Source of the DNA: Pseudoxanthomonas koreensis_A
GTDB taxonomy: Bacteria; Pseudomonadota; Gammaproteobacteria; Xanthomonadales; Xanthomonadaceae
Direction: 5' to 3'
DNA length: 64,000 nt
Assembly: GCF_041890415.1 (NCBI RefSeq)
Contig: NZ_CP169056.1
Span: 372,001 to 436,000 of the forward strand
Positions 15,788 through 26,925 of the stretch are shown piece after piece. The notes under the pieces were generated by a model. It worked only from the letters and a program-made list of their open reading frames with translations, made no database searches and was not told the origin of the DNA. The translations under genes were made by a program, and so were the position numbers. The stretch's first letter is position 1, and the number at the start of each line of letters is the position of its first letter.

Positions 15788-16564
15788 ATGGACCTGGACC
15801 GCCCACCACCGCGCTCGCGCGGGATCTACCTGCTGCCGAACCTGTTTACCACCTGCGGGCTGTTCGCCGGTTTCTACGCGATCATCGCAGCGGCCAACAG
15901 CCAGTTCACGGCCGCGGCGATCGCCGTGTTCGTGGCCGGGCTGGCTGACGGCATCGACGGCCGCGTGGCCCGCCTGACCGGTACCAGCAGCGCGTTCGGG
16001 GTGCAGTACGACTCGCTGGCCGACCTGGTCAGCTTCGGCCTGGCACCGGCGCTGGTGATGTACCACTGGTCGCTGTCGGCGCTGAAGTTCGACGGCAGCG
16101 TCATGGGCCGGGTCGGCTGGGCGGTGGCGTTCCTGTACGCGGCCTGCGCGGCGTTGCGCCTGGCCCGCTTCAATACCCAGGTGGGCGTGGTGGACAAGCG
16201 CTGGTTCGTGGGCCTGGCCAGCCCGGCGGCGGCGGGGCTGATGATGGCCTTCGTCTGGGCGTTCGCCGATGGTGGCCTGGGCTGGAGTGGCGAGGAACTG
16301 CGCTACGTCGCGCTGGGGGTGACCCTGTGCGCGGGCCTGCTGATGGTCAGCCAGATCCGCTACTGGAGCTTCAAGGGCAGTGGCGAGGGTGGCGCGCGCG
16401 CGGACCGGGTGCCGTTCGCGGTGCTGCTGGTGGTGCCGGTGGCCATCGCGGTGCTGGTGATCGACCTGCCGCGGGTGCTGTTGGCGGTGGGCCTGCTGTA
16501 CGCGCTGTCCGGGCCGGTGACCGGGTTGTGGCTGCGCTGGCGCGGGCCATCCACGCCGGCATGA
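15788..16564 (+). CDS. pssA: CDP-diacylglycerol--serine O-phosphatidyltransferase
   Basis: Makes phosphatidylserine, the precursor of phosphatidylethanolamine. The 258-residue integral membrane protein has the CDP-alcohol phosphotransferase signature in exact spacing: Asp57-Gly58, Ala61-Arg62, Gly71, Asp75, Asp79. Several hydrophobic helices follow. It belongs to the type II (membrane) enzyme rather than the E. coli type. The start ATG 15788 was chosen over longer open-frame starts because MDLDRPPPRSRGIYLLPN matches the family start. It overlaps the next gene by ATGA. Confidence 0.93.
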   Translation: MDLDRPPPRSRGIYLLPNLFTTCGLFAGFYAIIAAANSQFTAAAIAVFVAGLADGIDGRVARLTGTSSAFGVQYDSLADLVSFGLAPALVMYHWSLSALKFDGSVMGRVGWAVAFLYAACAALRLARFNTQVGVVDKRWFVGLASPAAAGLMMAFVWAFADGGLGWSGEELRYVALGVTLCAGLLMVSQIRYWSFKGSGEGGARADRVPFAVLLVVPVAIAVLVIDLPRVLLAVGLLYALSGPVTGLWLRWRGPSTPA

Positions 16565-17043
16565 ACGCGATGCTGGCCGATGCTTCGCCCTGGAGCCGGC
16601 GCCAGCGCGCCTGGCTCCAGGCATTGGGGCACGTGGTGTATCGCCAGGGCACGGCGACCGAGTGCGGGCCGTCGGCCGTGCCTGGCCAGCCTGCTGCCGA
16701 CGATGCGCATCCGCAAACGACAGTGGCAGTGCACGACCAGCCCCGCGAAGACACACCGCGACGGGCGCCGGCCGCGCCCGCAACGATGCAAGCGGGTACG
16801 CCGGCCGGCCAGGTTGCGCCCGCGGCGATGGCAGCCGGCAATCGCGCCCGCGCGCCCGGCCGTGGCGCCCCACGCCTGCCGGACCGCCTGCAGATGGCCC
16901 TGCTGCGCGCCTCCGGCCTGGACCCGTCCGATCCGGCCACCCAGGCGCTGATGGCGCAGTGGCCGCTGGAACAGTTGCGCCGTGATGCAGCGGCCAAGCG
17001 TGCGCTCTGGCCGCAACTGCGCGCGCTGAGACGACGGCCGTGA
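16561..17043 (+). CDS. Candidate DNA polymerase III psi subunit (HolD-like)
   Basis: 160 residues, with overlapping ATGA to pssA and GTGA to rimI, so translationally coupled in both directions. The N-terminal ~30 residues contain W11 and W18; the middle (about 40-105) is low-complexity, rich in Ala, Pro and Arg. The C-terminal end, DAAAKRALWPQLRALRR, resembles the C terminus of E. coli HolD (TARAALWQQI). E. coli holD also lies directly upstream of rimI, and the pseudomonad psi subunit was found in this same position. Assignment rests on position and the short C-terminal motif, so it is tentative. Confidence 0.55.
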   Translation: MNAMLADASPWSRRQRAWLQALGHVVYRQGTATECGPSAVPGQPAADDAHPQTTVAVHDQPREDTPRRAPAAPATMQAGTPAGQVAPAAMAAGNRARAPGRGAPRLPDRLQMALLRASGLDPSDPATQALMAQWPLEQLRRDAAAKRALWPQLRALRRRP

Positions 17044-17549
17044 GCGTGGCCGCCTACCGGGCGCTGGCACCGTCCAGGTGGCGGCTGCGCGCGATGCGCG
17101 AAGGCGACCTGGACGCAGTGCTGGCGATCGAGCATCGGGCCTATCCGTTCCCGTGGACGCGCGGCACCTTCCGCGATTGCCTGCTGGCTGGCTACCCCGC
17201 GCTGCTGGCGCTGGAGGACGACCGGCCGGTTGGCTACGGCGTGATGAGCGTGGCCGCCGGCGAGGCGCACCTGTTGAACCTGTGCACCACGCCGGAGCGG
17301 CAATCGCGCGGGCTTGGCCGGCATGTGCTGCGCAGCCTGGTGCTCACTGCACGCGAACGTGGCGCGCAGCGCATTTTCCTGGAGGTACGGCCATCCAATC
17401 CGCCGGCCATCGCGCTGTACCGCAGCGAGGGCTTCGACGAGATCGGTCGTCGTCCACGCTACTACCCGGCGGTGCAGGGCCGGGAAGATGCGCTGGTCAT
17501 GGCGATGGAGCTGGTGTCCGGCGAAGTGGACCGGATGCCCCCCCTGTAG
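17040..17549 (+). CDS. rimI: Ribosomal protein S18 alanine N-acetyltransferase
   Basis: GNAT acetyltransferase that modifies the N-terminal alanine of S18. The 169-residue protein has the acetyl-CoA loop QSRGLG (88-93) and the substrate region FLEVRPSNPPAIALYRSEGF. The N-terminal MSVAAYRALAPSRW is slightly longer than E. coli RimI. GTG 17040 overlaps the preceding stop. The TAG stop (17547-17549) is the first part of a REP. Order psi-like gene then rimI matches other gammaproteobacteria. Confidence 0.93.
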   Translation: MSVAAYRALAPSRWRLRAMREGDLDAVLAIEHRAYPFPWTRGTFRDCLLAGYPALLALEDDRPVGYGVMSVAAGEAHLLNLCTTPERQSRGLGRHVLRSLVLTARERGAQRIFLEVRPSNPPAIALYRSEGFDEIGRRPRYYPAVQGREDALVMAMELVSGEVDRMPPL

Positions 17550-17750
17550 GAGCCGGCCTTGCCGGCGACCGCGCGATATCACCGGCGCCGGGGTGCCGCG
17601 GCGGCGGCAGGATCACGGGTGTCCGGCTTTCGCGTGCGCGGGCGGCGCGCCGCGGTCGCCGGCAAGGCCGGCTCCTACAGGAGATGTTCTGGGCCGGGCG
17701 ACGTCACGCCCGTGTTTGTGTAGGAGCCGGTCTCGCCGGCGACCGCGCGA
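17546..17750. repeat. Three REP elements between rimI and valS
   Basis: Forward REP from 17546 (containing the rimI stop), inverted REP ending GGCTCCTACA near 17680, and forward REP from about 17719. CGCGATATCACCGGCGCC follows both forward copies. These sit between converging genes and could form transcription-ending hairpins. Confidence 0.85.
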
Positions 17751-17775
17751 TATCACCGGCGCCTGCAGGGGCGTT

Positions 17776-20697
<2,922 letters not shown>

Positions 20698-20728
20698 TTT
20701 TCTTTCTTCGAGGTCGTCGTGCTGCTGT

Positions 20729-20824
20729 TCGTAGGAGCCGGTCTTGCCGGCGACCGCCATGCATGGATGGCCTGCCAGCGATCCGTTCGCCATTGTGGTC
20801 GCCGGCAAGGCCGGCTCCTGCAAG
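20729..20824. repeat. REP inverted pair between holC and valS
   Basis: Forward REP (from about 20731) and inverted REP (ending CCGGCTCCTGCA near 20821) with about 40 bases between. It interrupts the pepA-holC-valS transcription unit. Confidence 0.8.
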
Positions 20825-20828
20825 GTCG

Positions 20829-21254
20829 TCACATGTCGTGCTTGTTCATGGCATAGCCCAGCGCCTGGTACTGCTTCCAGCGCGCGCGCAGCGGGTCGCG
20901 CGCGGCCGGATCGGCGGGCACCACTTCCAGCACCCGCTCGCACGCGGCCGTCCAGGCGGCATCGCGCAGGTTGATCACCAGCGGCCGGGCCGGCGCATCG
21001 ACCTCCGGCGGCACGATCAGCACCGGGGTGACTTCGTCATCCTCGTCGCGGCCGGCGATCTGGTGCGGCACGTAGGCGTCGGGCTCGAACGACCACAGCA
21101 GGTCGTCCAGCTCCTCGGCCTGGGCCGCGTCGCGCGCCAGCACCAGGGTGAACTGGTTGGCATCGCAGGCGCGCTTGGCCAGCTCGCAGACCAGCAGCAG
21201 CGGCTGGGCGGCGAAGCGGGGCTTGGCGATCAGGTAGAAGTCCGCGCGGGGCAT
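20829..21254 (-). CDS. holC: DNA polymerase III chi subunit
   Basis: Clamp-loader accessory subunit that links the replicase to SSB; it binds psi (HolD). The 141-residue protein has the family features MPRADFYLIAKP, the LVCELAKRACDANQ helix, LDDLLWSFEPDAYVPH (about 50-65) and the LVINL strand. It follows pepA by ten bases. A psi candidate lies at 16561-17043, so both halves of the chi-psi pair may be in this window. Confidence 0.93.
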   Translation of the reverse strand: MPRADFYLIAKPRFAAQPLLLVCELAKRACDANQFTLVLARDAAQAEELDDLLWSFEPDAYVPHQIAGRDEDDEVTPVLIVPPEVDAPARPLVINLRDAAWTAACERVLEVVPADPAARDPLRARWKQYQALGYAMNKHDM

Positions 21255-21264
21255 GGCCGGCCGC

Positions 21265-22755
21265 TTACGCGGCGCTTCCCGCGCCGGCCCGGTCCAGCAG
21301 CCACTGGCTCAGCAGGCCGACCGGGCGGCCGGTGGCCATGCCGCGCTTGCCTTCGTCGCTGGCGCTGCCGGCGATGTCCAGGTGCGCCCAGCGCTGGCCT
21401 TCGGCGAAGCGCGCCAGGAAGCAGCCGGCGGTGATCGCGCCGCCCCAGCGGCCGCCGATGTTGTAGACGTCGGCAAAGCTGGACTCCAGCAGGGTCTGGT
21501 ATTCGTCCCACAGCGGCAGGCGCCAGGCGCGGTCGAACACGTGCTCGCCGGCGGCCAGCAGTTCGCCGGCCAGGTCGTCGTGCTTGCTCATCAGGCCGGA
21601 GGCGTACTTGCCCAGGGCAACCATGCACGCGCCGGTCAGGGTGGCCACGTCGATGAGGGCGGCCGGTTCGAAGCGCTGCGCGTAGGTCAGCGCATCGCAC
21701 AGGATCAGGCGGCCCTCGGCGTCGGTATTGCCCACCTCGATGGTCTTGCCCGACATCGAGGTGATGACGTCGGACGGCCGGTAGCTGTTGCCGTCGATGG
21801 CGTTTTCCACCGCCGGGGCGATCACCACCAGGTTCAGCGGCAGCTTCATCTTCACCGCGGCCACGAAGGTGCCCAGCACGCTGCCGGCGCCGAGCATGTC
21901 GTACTTCATCTCCTCGATCCCGCCCTGGGTCTTGAGGTTGACCCCGCCGGTGTCGAAGGTGATGCCCTTGCCGACCAGCACGTAGGGCTTGGCCGAGGTG
22001 TCGGCGGCGCCGGACCACTTCAGCACCACCAGGTGCGGGCGGTTGACCGAGCCGCGCGCCACGGCCAGCAGCGAGCCCATGCCCAGTGCTTCCATCTGCT
22101 GCTCGTCCAGGATCTCCGCCTCGGCGCCTTCGTGGGCATCGGCAAATTCGCGCGCCTGCGCGGCCAGGTAGGCCGGGTTGCAGATGTTCGGCGGCAGGTT
22201 GCCCAGCTCGCGGGTGAAGGCCACGCCGGCGGCAATCGCCTGGCCCTGCGCCAGGGCGGTGGCATCTTCGCCGGACATCGCCAGCTCGCGCAGGCCGGCC
22301 TCGTCCTTCTTCTTGCCCAGGGTGGCGGTGTAGCGGTACGCGGCATGGTCGGCGGCAATGACCGCCTGGCGGATGTTCCAGGCGGCATCGCGCCCGGCCA
22401 CCGCAACTTCGGAAACGGTGAACAGCGCCTTGCCGACCGGGCCGGTCTTCAACGCGCGCACCGCGTCGGCCACCGCCTTCAGGTACTGCGGCACGCCGAA
22501 CTTGGCGGTATCGCCCAGCCCGATCACCAGCACCCGCGGCGCGGCCACGCCGGGAAGGTCATGCAGCAGCAGGCTGCGGCCGGTGCGGCCGCTGAGGTCG
22601 CCGCGCTCGAGCAGGGCGCGCAGGCGGCCGCCGCTGGCCTCGTCGATGGCCTGGCCGGCGGGGGTGAGGCTCTTGTCGCCGTAGGCGCCCACCACGACGC
22701 AATCGAGGGCGGCCGCGGCGGCGGCTTCGCGGTTCAGGGTGAATTGCAGGGCCAT
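21265..22755 (-). CDS. pepA: Leucyl aminopeptidase (PepA)
   Basis: Dizinc M17 aminopeptidase; in E. coli it also acts as a DNA-binding cofactor for XerCD recombination. The 496-residue protein contains the metal/catalytic residues Lys263, Asp268, Asp286, Asp345 and Glu347 with the signature NTDAEGRL (343-350). The N-terminal domain (about 1-170) is variable. It is the first gene of pepA-holC-valS and is divergent from lptF with about 116 bases between. Confidence 0.97.
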   Translation of the reverse strand: MALQFTLNREAAAAAALDCVVVGAYGDKSLTPAGQAIDEASGGRLRALLERGDLSGRTGRSLLLHDLPGVAAPRVLVIGLGDTAKFGVPQYLKAVADAVRALKTGPVGKALFTVSEVAVAGRDAAWNIRQAVIAADHAAYRYTATLGKKKDEAGLRELAMSGEDATALAQGQAIAAGVAFTRELGNLPPNICNPAYLAAQAREFADAHEGAEAEILDEQQMEALGMGSLLAVARGSVNRPHLVVLKWSGAADTSAKPYVLVGKGITFDTGGVNLKTQGGIEEMKYDMLGAGSVLGTFVAAVKMKLPLNLVVIAPAVENAIDGNSYRPSDVITSMSGKTIEVGNTDAEGRLILCDALTYAQRFEPAALIDVATLTGACMVALGKYASGLMSKHDDLAGELLAAGEHVFDRAWRLPLWDEYQTLLESSFADVYNIGGRWGGAITAGCFLARFAEGQRWAHLDIAGSASDEGKRGMATGRPVGLLSQWLLDRAGAGSAA

Positions 22756-22781
22756 TGATCAGATTCCCGGAAGCGGTTGCG

Positions 22782-22787
22782 TACAAT
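22782..22787 (+). promoter_or_regulatory. Possible -10 hexamer for lptF
   Basis: TACAAT in an otherwise GC-rich divergent spacer, 85 bases before lptF. The best -35 candidate, TTGATC at 22755, gives a long 21-base spacer, so only the -10 is proposed. Confidence 0.35.
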
Positions 22788-22871
22788 CGCGGATCGCCCG
22801 CGGCGGGCCGGTAGCCGGCGCTCCGCGAAATCCGCAAGCGAATCCCGGATTTTATAGGACTGGCCAGCCAG

Positions 22872-23960
22872 ATGCCGAAGCTCGACCGCTACCTGCTGCG
22901 CGACTTCGTCCAGAGCGTGCTGGCAACCCTGATCGTGCTGCTGGCCGTGAGCATGGGCGGGGTGCTGGTGGACGTGCTGGGCGAGATTGCCGATGGCGGC
23001 CTGCCGGCGCGGCTGCTGCTGTCGCAGTTGGGCCTGCAATTGCTGGTGTACCTGCCGCTGGTGCTGCCGCTGGCCCTGATGCTGGGGTTGATGCTGGCCG
23101 TGGCCCGGCTGTACCGCGACTCGGAAATGGCCGTGCTCAACGCGGTGGGGGTCGGCCCGCGCCGGCTGCTGCGCCCGTTGCTGATGGCGGCGTTGCCGGT
23201 GGTGGCCGTGGTGGCGCTGTGCTCGCTGTGGCTGGGGCCATGGGCCAAGCGCACCGGCGAGCGGATGGTGGAGCAGGCCAACCGCAGCCTGATCGTGGCT
23301 GGCCTGGAGCCGGGGCGCTTTACCCTGCTGCCGGGCGGCGGCGGAATCGTGTACATCGACGGCATGAGCGAGGACGGGCGCAACCTGCAGCAGTTGTTCC
23401 TGCAGCGCGAACGCGACGGCCGGCTGGACGTGGTCACCGCGCGCACCGGCTCGCTGGAGTTCGGCGGCGAGCGCGACCGCTACCTGCGCCTGCTCGACGG
23501 GCATCGCGTGGAAGGCCCGCTGGATGCCGGCCTGGACTTTCGCCTGATGCGCTACGCGGTCAACGAAGTGGCATTGCCCGAGCGCGCCGAAAGCCGCCAG
23601 GACGATGATCCGGCACTGGCGCCCACCGCGGCACTGCTGGGCGATGCGCGTCCGGCGGCGGCGGCCGAACTGCACGCGCGCCTGGCCCCGCCGCTGCTGG
23701 CGCTGGGATTTGCCCTGCTGACCATGCCGCTGGCGCGCAGCTCGCCCCGGCAGCAGCGTTACGGGCGGCTGATGCTGGGCTTCCTGGCCTACCTGGTCGG
23801 CCTCAACCTGATGTTCATCGGCGTGCGCCTGATCGCCGACGGCGACGTGCCGCGGCTGCTGGGCCTGTGGTGGCTGACTCTGCCGCTGCTGGCGCTGGCC
23901 GCCTGGCTGTACCTGCGTGACGGCCGCCTGCCGCGCCCGCGCCGGGGTGCGACCGCATGA
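22872..23960 (+). CDS. lptF: LPS export permease LptF
   Basis: Inner-membrane half of the LptB2FG transporter that extracts lipopolysaccharide. The 362-residue protein has two blocks of transmembrane helices (about 15-115 and 275-350) flanking a periplasmic beta-jellyroll-like domain (about 130-260), the normal YjgP/YjgQ layout. It starts MPKLDRYLLRDFVQSVL, typical for LptF. The stop overlaps the lptG start by ATGA, so the pair is co-translated. Divergent pepA upstream matches the lptFG-pepA arrangement in other gammaproteobacteria. Confidence 0.95.
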   Translation: MPKLDRYLLRDFVQSVLATLIVLLAVSMGGVLVDVLGEIADGGLPARLLLSQLGLQLLVYLPLVLPLALMLGLMLAVARLYRDSEMAVLNAVGVGPRRLLRPLLMAALPVVAVVALCSLWLGPWAKRTGERMVEQANRSLIVAGLEPGRFTLLPGGGGIVYIDGMSEDGRNLQQLFLQRERDGRLDVVTARTGSLEFGGERDRYLRLLDGHRVEGPLDAGLDFRLMRYAVNEVALPERAESRQDDDPALAPTAALLGDARPAAAAELHARLAPPLLALGFALLTMPLARSSPRQQRYGRLMLGFLAYLVGLNLMFIGVRLIADGDVPRLLGLWWLTLPLLALAAWLYLRDGRLPRPRRGATA

Positions 23961-25057
23961 ACCTGCGCCTGCGCCAGCATGACCTCTACATCGGCCGGGT
24001 GGTACTGGGCACCGTGCTGCTGACCTGGGCGGTCCTGGTCGGCCTGGACGTGGTGATGGCCCTGTCCGGGCAAATGGGCGACCTGGGCAAGGGCAGCTAC
24101 GACTTCCCCACCGCGCTGGCGGTGGTGGCCTATTCGGTGCCGCGCCGGGCCTATGTGATCTTCCCTTACGCGGCGGTCATCGGCGCATTGCTCGGCCTGG
24201 GCCAGCTGGCGGCCACCTCCGAGTTGACCGCGCTGCGCGCGCTGGGGTTGTCGCGCAGCCGGCTGTCGATCTCGGTGGCGGCCGCGCTCACCCTGTTGAC
24301 CATGCTGATGGTGCTGGCCGGCGAAACCGTGGCGCCCTGGGGGCAGCGCCAGTCCGACCAGCTCAAGCTGGCGGCCAAGACCAACAACGTGGCCATCGCC
24401 CGTTATTCCGGGCTGTGGGCACGCGAGGGCGATACCTTCCTCAACGCGATCGACGGGCAGGAGCGCATGGAGGGTGGCCAGCGCGTGCTGGAACTGCGCG
24501 ACGTGCGCCTGTACCAGGTGGGCGAGGACGGGCGCATGACCTCGTTTGCCCGCGCCGCACTGCTTGTGCATGACCAGGATGGCTGGACCCTGCGCCAGTT
24601 GCGGCGCGTGGTCCTGGGCCCGGATTCGGCGCGCGAGGAGCGGGTCGAAGCGCAACGCTGGGAATCGCAACTGGATGTCAACGCCCTGGCCGCCGGCGTG
24701 ACCCGGCCGCGCAACCTGACCGCGGCCGACCTGCAGGCCAGCATCGAGTACCGCCGGCGCAACGGCCTGGACGCGCGCGACTACGAGGACACCTACTGGA
24801 GCCGCTGGTTCTACCCGATCAACGTGCTGGCCCTGTGCCTGGCGGCGATCCCGTTCGCCTTCGGCAGCCTGCGCAGCGGCGGCATGGGCAAGCGGCTGTT
24901 CCTGGGCATCGTGTTCGCACTGGGTTTCATGCTGCTGCAGATGCAGTTCGGGCGGCTGGCCGGTGCGTTCCGGTTCGATTACCGCATCGCCTACGCGCTG
25001 CCGCCAATCCTGATGCTGGCGACGTCGTGGCTGCTGTTCCGGCGCAAGTCCGGTTGA
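23957..25057 (+). CDS. lptG: LPS export permease LptG
   Basis: Partner of LptF. The 366-residue protein opens MNLRLRQHDLYIGRVVLGTVLL, the usual LptG start, with a first helix block (about 15-125), a periplasmic domain (about 130-270) and a second block (about 275-360). Conserved GEXXAP-type sequence GETVAPWGQRQSDQ occurs at about 122-135. The start lies in the overlapping ATGA. No terminator is evident; a REP cluster follows 30 bases after the stop. Confidence 0.95.
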   Translation: MNLRLRQHDLYIGRVVLGTVLLTWAVLVGLDVVMALSGQMGDLGKGSYDFPTALAVVAYSVPRRAYVIFPYAAVIGALLGLGQLAATSELTALRALGLSRSRLSISVAAALTLLTMLMVLAGETVAPWGQRQSDQLKLAAKTNNVAIARYSGLWAREGDTFLNAIDGQERMEGGQRVLELRDVRLYQVGEDGRMTSFARAALLVHDQDGWTLRQLRRVVLGPDSAREERVEAQRWESQLDVNALAAGVTRPRNLTAADLQASIEYRRRNGLDARDYEDTYWSRWFYPINVLALCLAAIPFAFGSLRSGGMGKRLFLGIVFALGFMLLQMQFGRLAGAFRFDYRIAYALPPILMLATSWLLFRRKSG

Positions 25058-25089
25058 CCGGCCGCAGGAGCGCCATCGCAGGCGCGTCC

Positions 25090-25242
25090 CGCGCAGGAGC
25101 CGGCCTTGCCGGCGACCCGCGCGTCGCTCGAAAGGCCTCGACCCGTCCGCCCCCGCGATCACCCGCAAGACGGGCGCCTGTCCGCGCCCCCGCAGCGATC
25201 CTCCCGCCCGTGCAGGAGCCGGTCTTGCCGGCGACCCGCGCG
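25090..25242. repeat. REP cluster downstream of lptG
   Basis: Forward REPs from about 25094 and 25209 (GCAGGAGCCGG(C/T)CTTGCCGG) and a degenerate inverted copy near 25160-25180. It separates converging lptG and the RDD gene. Confidence 0.8.
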
Positions 25243-25253
25243 TCTGCAGGGGC

Positions 25254-25754
25254 CTAGGCTTTCGGTACCCGCACCAGTTGCGTACCGCTGGCGCGGTCGT
25301 GCCAGGTCAGCCGGTCGCGGTCCAGCCAGGCCCACCAGAAGCCCAGGCCGCCGGCCAGCAGCGACAGTGTGCCCACCGCATAGCGCAGCCACAGCCTGTT
25401 GCGGGTGGGCGTGCTGCCGTCGCGCGTGCGCAGGCGCAGCCGCCACGGGCGCATGCCCAGGGTCTGGCCGCCCAGGCGCCAGCTGAGCGTGGCGTACATG
25501 CCCGTCACCACCCAGCAGCCCAGCCACAGCAGCCATTGCAGCGCGCTGAACGGGGCGATGTTCTCGCGCACGGGGTGGTTGCCCAGGAACGTGTAGCCGA
25601 GGGTGAAGCCGGCGGCGAGCAGCATCCACAGCGCCAGCACCGGCCACAGGTCGTAGAACAGCGCCAGCAGCCGCCATGGCACCAGCGCCCGCGGCCGCGC
25701 GGCGGCGTCGGTAGCGTGGCGGGGCGTTGTGGTTGGCGGGATGGCGTCGTTCAT
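25254..25754 (-). CDS. RDD-family membrane protein
   Basis: 166-residue integral membrane protein with three or four hydrophobic helices (about 28-50, 70-90, 124-143). The RDD signature is represented by RLLALFYDLWPVLA near residue 30 and the later arginine-aspartate pair DRDRLTWHDRASGT. RDD proteins are found in many bacteria and some act in Na+ or small-molecule transport, but the function here is unknown. It overlaps the region upstream of divergent xerD (41 bases). Confidence 0.85.
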   Translation of the reverse strand: MNDAIPPTTTPRHATDAAARPRALVPWRLLALFYDLWPVLALWMLLAAGFTLGYTFLGNHPVRENIAPFSALQWLLWLGCWVVTGMYATLSWRLGGQTLGMRPWRLRLRTRDGSTPTRNRLWLRYAVGTLSLLAGGLGFWWAWLDRDRLTWHDRASGTQLVRVPKA

Positions 25755-25795
25755 TGCCGCACAGGATAGCGGCAGGCGGCGGCTATCCTGTGCCC

Positions 25796-26782
25796 ATGCC
25801 TGCCGCGCAGCCTCCTGCCAGTGCCGCCGATCGCCGCCGCCTCGCCCGGCGCCTGCCGCCTTTGCGCGAGGCCGACGCGCGCGCGATCCAGCGCTTCATC
25901 GATGCGGCATGGGCCGAACACGGGCTGGCGCGGCTGAGCCAGGACGCCTACCGCCGTGATCTCGAACAACTTGCTCGTTGGCGCGATGGCGCCGGTGGCG
26001 GGCTGGAGGGGGCCGACCGGGCGAGCCTGTTCGACTACCTGGCCTGGCGCCACGCCCAGGGCTACCAGCCGCGCAGCAATGCACGGCTGCGCGCCAGCCT
26101 GCGCGGGTTCTATGCCCACCTGGTGCGGCTGGGCGTGCGCACGGACGATCCGGCGGTGCTGCTGGACCCGCCGCGGTTGCCGCGTCCGCTGCCCAAGGCA
26201 CTCACCGAGTCCCAGGTCGACATGCTGCTGGCCGCGCCGGATGTCGAAACGCCCGAGGGCCTGCGCGACCGCGCGATGCTGGAGTTGATGTACGCCGCGG
26301 GCCTGCGCGTGAGCGAACTGGTGAACCTGCCGGCCAACGCGGTCAACCTGCGCCAGGGCGTGGTCCGGGTGACGGGCAAGGGCGCGCGCGAGCGCCTGGT
26401 GCCGCTGGGCGAGGAGTCGCAGGACTGGCTGGAGCGCTACCTGGAGCAGGCCCGGCCGCGACTGGCCGGCACGCGGCCGGTTGCGGCCGACGCCGCCGGC
26501 AACGTGCCGCTGTTCCTCACCCCCGCGCGCAGCGCGCCGACGCGCCAGGCGTTCTGGCAGACGATCAAGCGCCAGGCCGCCGCCGCCGGCATCGACCCGG
26601 GCACGATCAGCCCGCACGGCCTGCGCCACAGTTTCGCCACCCACCTGCTCAACCGCGGTGCGGACCTGCGCGCGCTGCAACTGCTGCTGGGCCACGCCAG
26701 CCTGTCGACCACCCAGATCTACACCCTGGTGGCGCGCGAACACCTGCAGCGCCTGCATGCCCGCCACCATCCACGGGGGTGA
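25796..26782 (+). CDS. xerD: Site-specific tyrosine recombinase XerD
   Basis: Acts with XerC at dif to resolve chromosome dimers. The 328-residue protein has the N-terminal SAM-like DNA-binding domain (about 30-120) and the catalytic residues Arg171, Lys195, His274, Arg277, His300 and Tyr309 in expected spacing (GLRVSEL; HGLRHSFATHLL; LLGHASLSTTQIY). The N-terminal extension of about 25 residues is longer than E. coli XerD. ATG 25796 was chosen as the first plausible start after the divergent RDD gene. Order xerD then a DsbC-type gene is the same as in E. coli (xerD-dsbC). Confidence 0.93.
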   Translation: MPAAQPPASAADRRRLARRLPPLREADARAIQRFIDAAWAEHGLARLSQDAYRRDLEQLARWRDGAGGGLEGADRASLFDYLAWRHAQGYQPRSNARLRASLRGFYAHLVRLGVRTDDPAVLLDPPRLPRPLPKALTESQVDMLLAAPDVETPEGLRDRAMLELMYAAGLRVSELVNLPANAVNLRQGVVRVTGKGARERLVPLGEESQDWLERYLEQARPRLAGTRPVAADAAGNVPLFLTPARSAPTRQAFWQTIKRQAAAAGIDPGTISPHGLRHSFATHLLNRGADLRALQLLLGHASLSTTQIYTLVAREHLQRLHARHHPRG

Positions 26783-26925
26783 GGCAGGCGGCCCGCGCCG
26801 CGCCGGGCGATCGCAAAACCCGGCGCCGTGATCGGCAACGCCACCTGACGCGCGCCGATACCGCGCATGGTGGTACTGGCGCCGTATGCGAGAATCGGCC
26901 ATTCCCGACCTCCCCGACGTCCGCC

